A stretch of 64,000 nucleotides of DNA from Nymphalis io. Its lineage: Eukaryota > Arthropoda > Insecta > Lepidoptera > Nymphalidae. The stretch itself is not shown here. The text below holds more notes on this DNA, generated by a model, which saw only the letters and a program-made list of their open reading frames with translations, was not told the origin of the DNA and searched no databases. Within the stretch, counting starts at the first letter, position 1. The stretch covers positions 6,949,001 through 7,013,000 of the forward strand of contig NC_065895.1 of NCBI RefSeq assembly GCF_905147045.1, given 5' to 3'.

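Noticed and set aside
1..64000. CRISPR arrays, operons or bacterial features
   Set aside because: The many spaced repeats are exons of a eukaryotic protein with GT-AG introns; no prokaryotic signal is present.

Overview
The window is AT-rich eukaryotic DNA holding the internal part of a single huge plus-strand gene, a dumpy (dpy) orthologue from an insect. The introns carry SINE-like copies of a kind common in butterflies and moths, including tRNA-derived ones, so Lepidoptera is the likely source (inference). Neither the signal peptide nor the C-terminal ZP domain and membrane anchor known for Dumpy lies in the window: the reading frame is already open at base 1 and still open at base 64000.

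I resolve 107 coding exons (two partial), about 45.5 kb of coding sequence and roughly 15,150 residues. Every intron is phase 1 and every complete exon is a multiple of three, so the chain joins without a frameshift or stop. Layout: exons 1-6 (1-3693) encode EGF domains, DPY-EGF half modules and two micro-exons. Exon 7 (4405-9495) is one 5.1-kb exon, almost entirely a Ser/Thr-rich mucin-like stretch with a 15-copy 75-bp tandem repeat, closed by a DPY-EGF unit. Exons 8-13 (9717-13008) hold half modules and a run of plain EGFs. Exons 14-101 (13086-61378) are about 110 EGF-DPY-EGF modules of about 100 residues. Exons 102-107 (61451-64000) return to DPY-EGF half modules.

Module types used in the exon entries: in A and B modules EGF-1 ends G-x-P-P-x-C-R-P-E-C; in C modules it ends G-[D/N]-P-Y-x-x-C-R-P-E-C. 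A has Q-A-[V/I]-C before Cys4 of EGF-1, B has [I/P]-[P/x]-S-C, Cl (long) has G-[A/x]-G-[S/A]-C, and Cs (short) has only about four residues between Cys3 and Cys4. EGF-2 reads NHSPIC in A1, NHNPIC-x-CP in A2, NHxxIC in B, SH instead of NH in Bs, and NHIPMC with a GNAF ending in Cs. These types are not random. Exons 14-31 run as A-B-Cl triplets; from exon 33 to exon 95 the order is A1-B-Cs-A2-Bs-Cl, repeated 13 times with half units at both ends. This nested repeat (domain, module, triplet, hexad) is the most notable structure of the window.

The protein is presumably secreted or membrane-tethered apical extracellular matrix that resists tension at epidermis-cuticle, tracheal and muscle-attachment sites, as known for Drosophila Dumpy. 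The rest of the window is introns, mostly 75-120 bp; the longer ones hold SINE copies, a decayed LINE reverse-transcriptase fragment, short inverted repeats and an unexplained GC-richer insertion. No second gene, functional tRNA or promoter was found.
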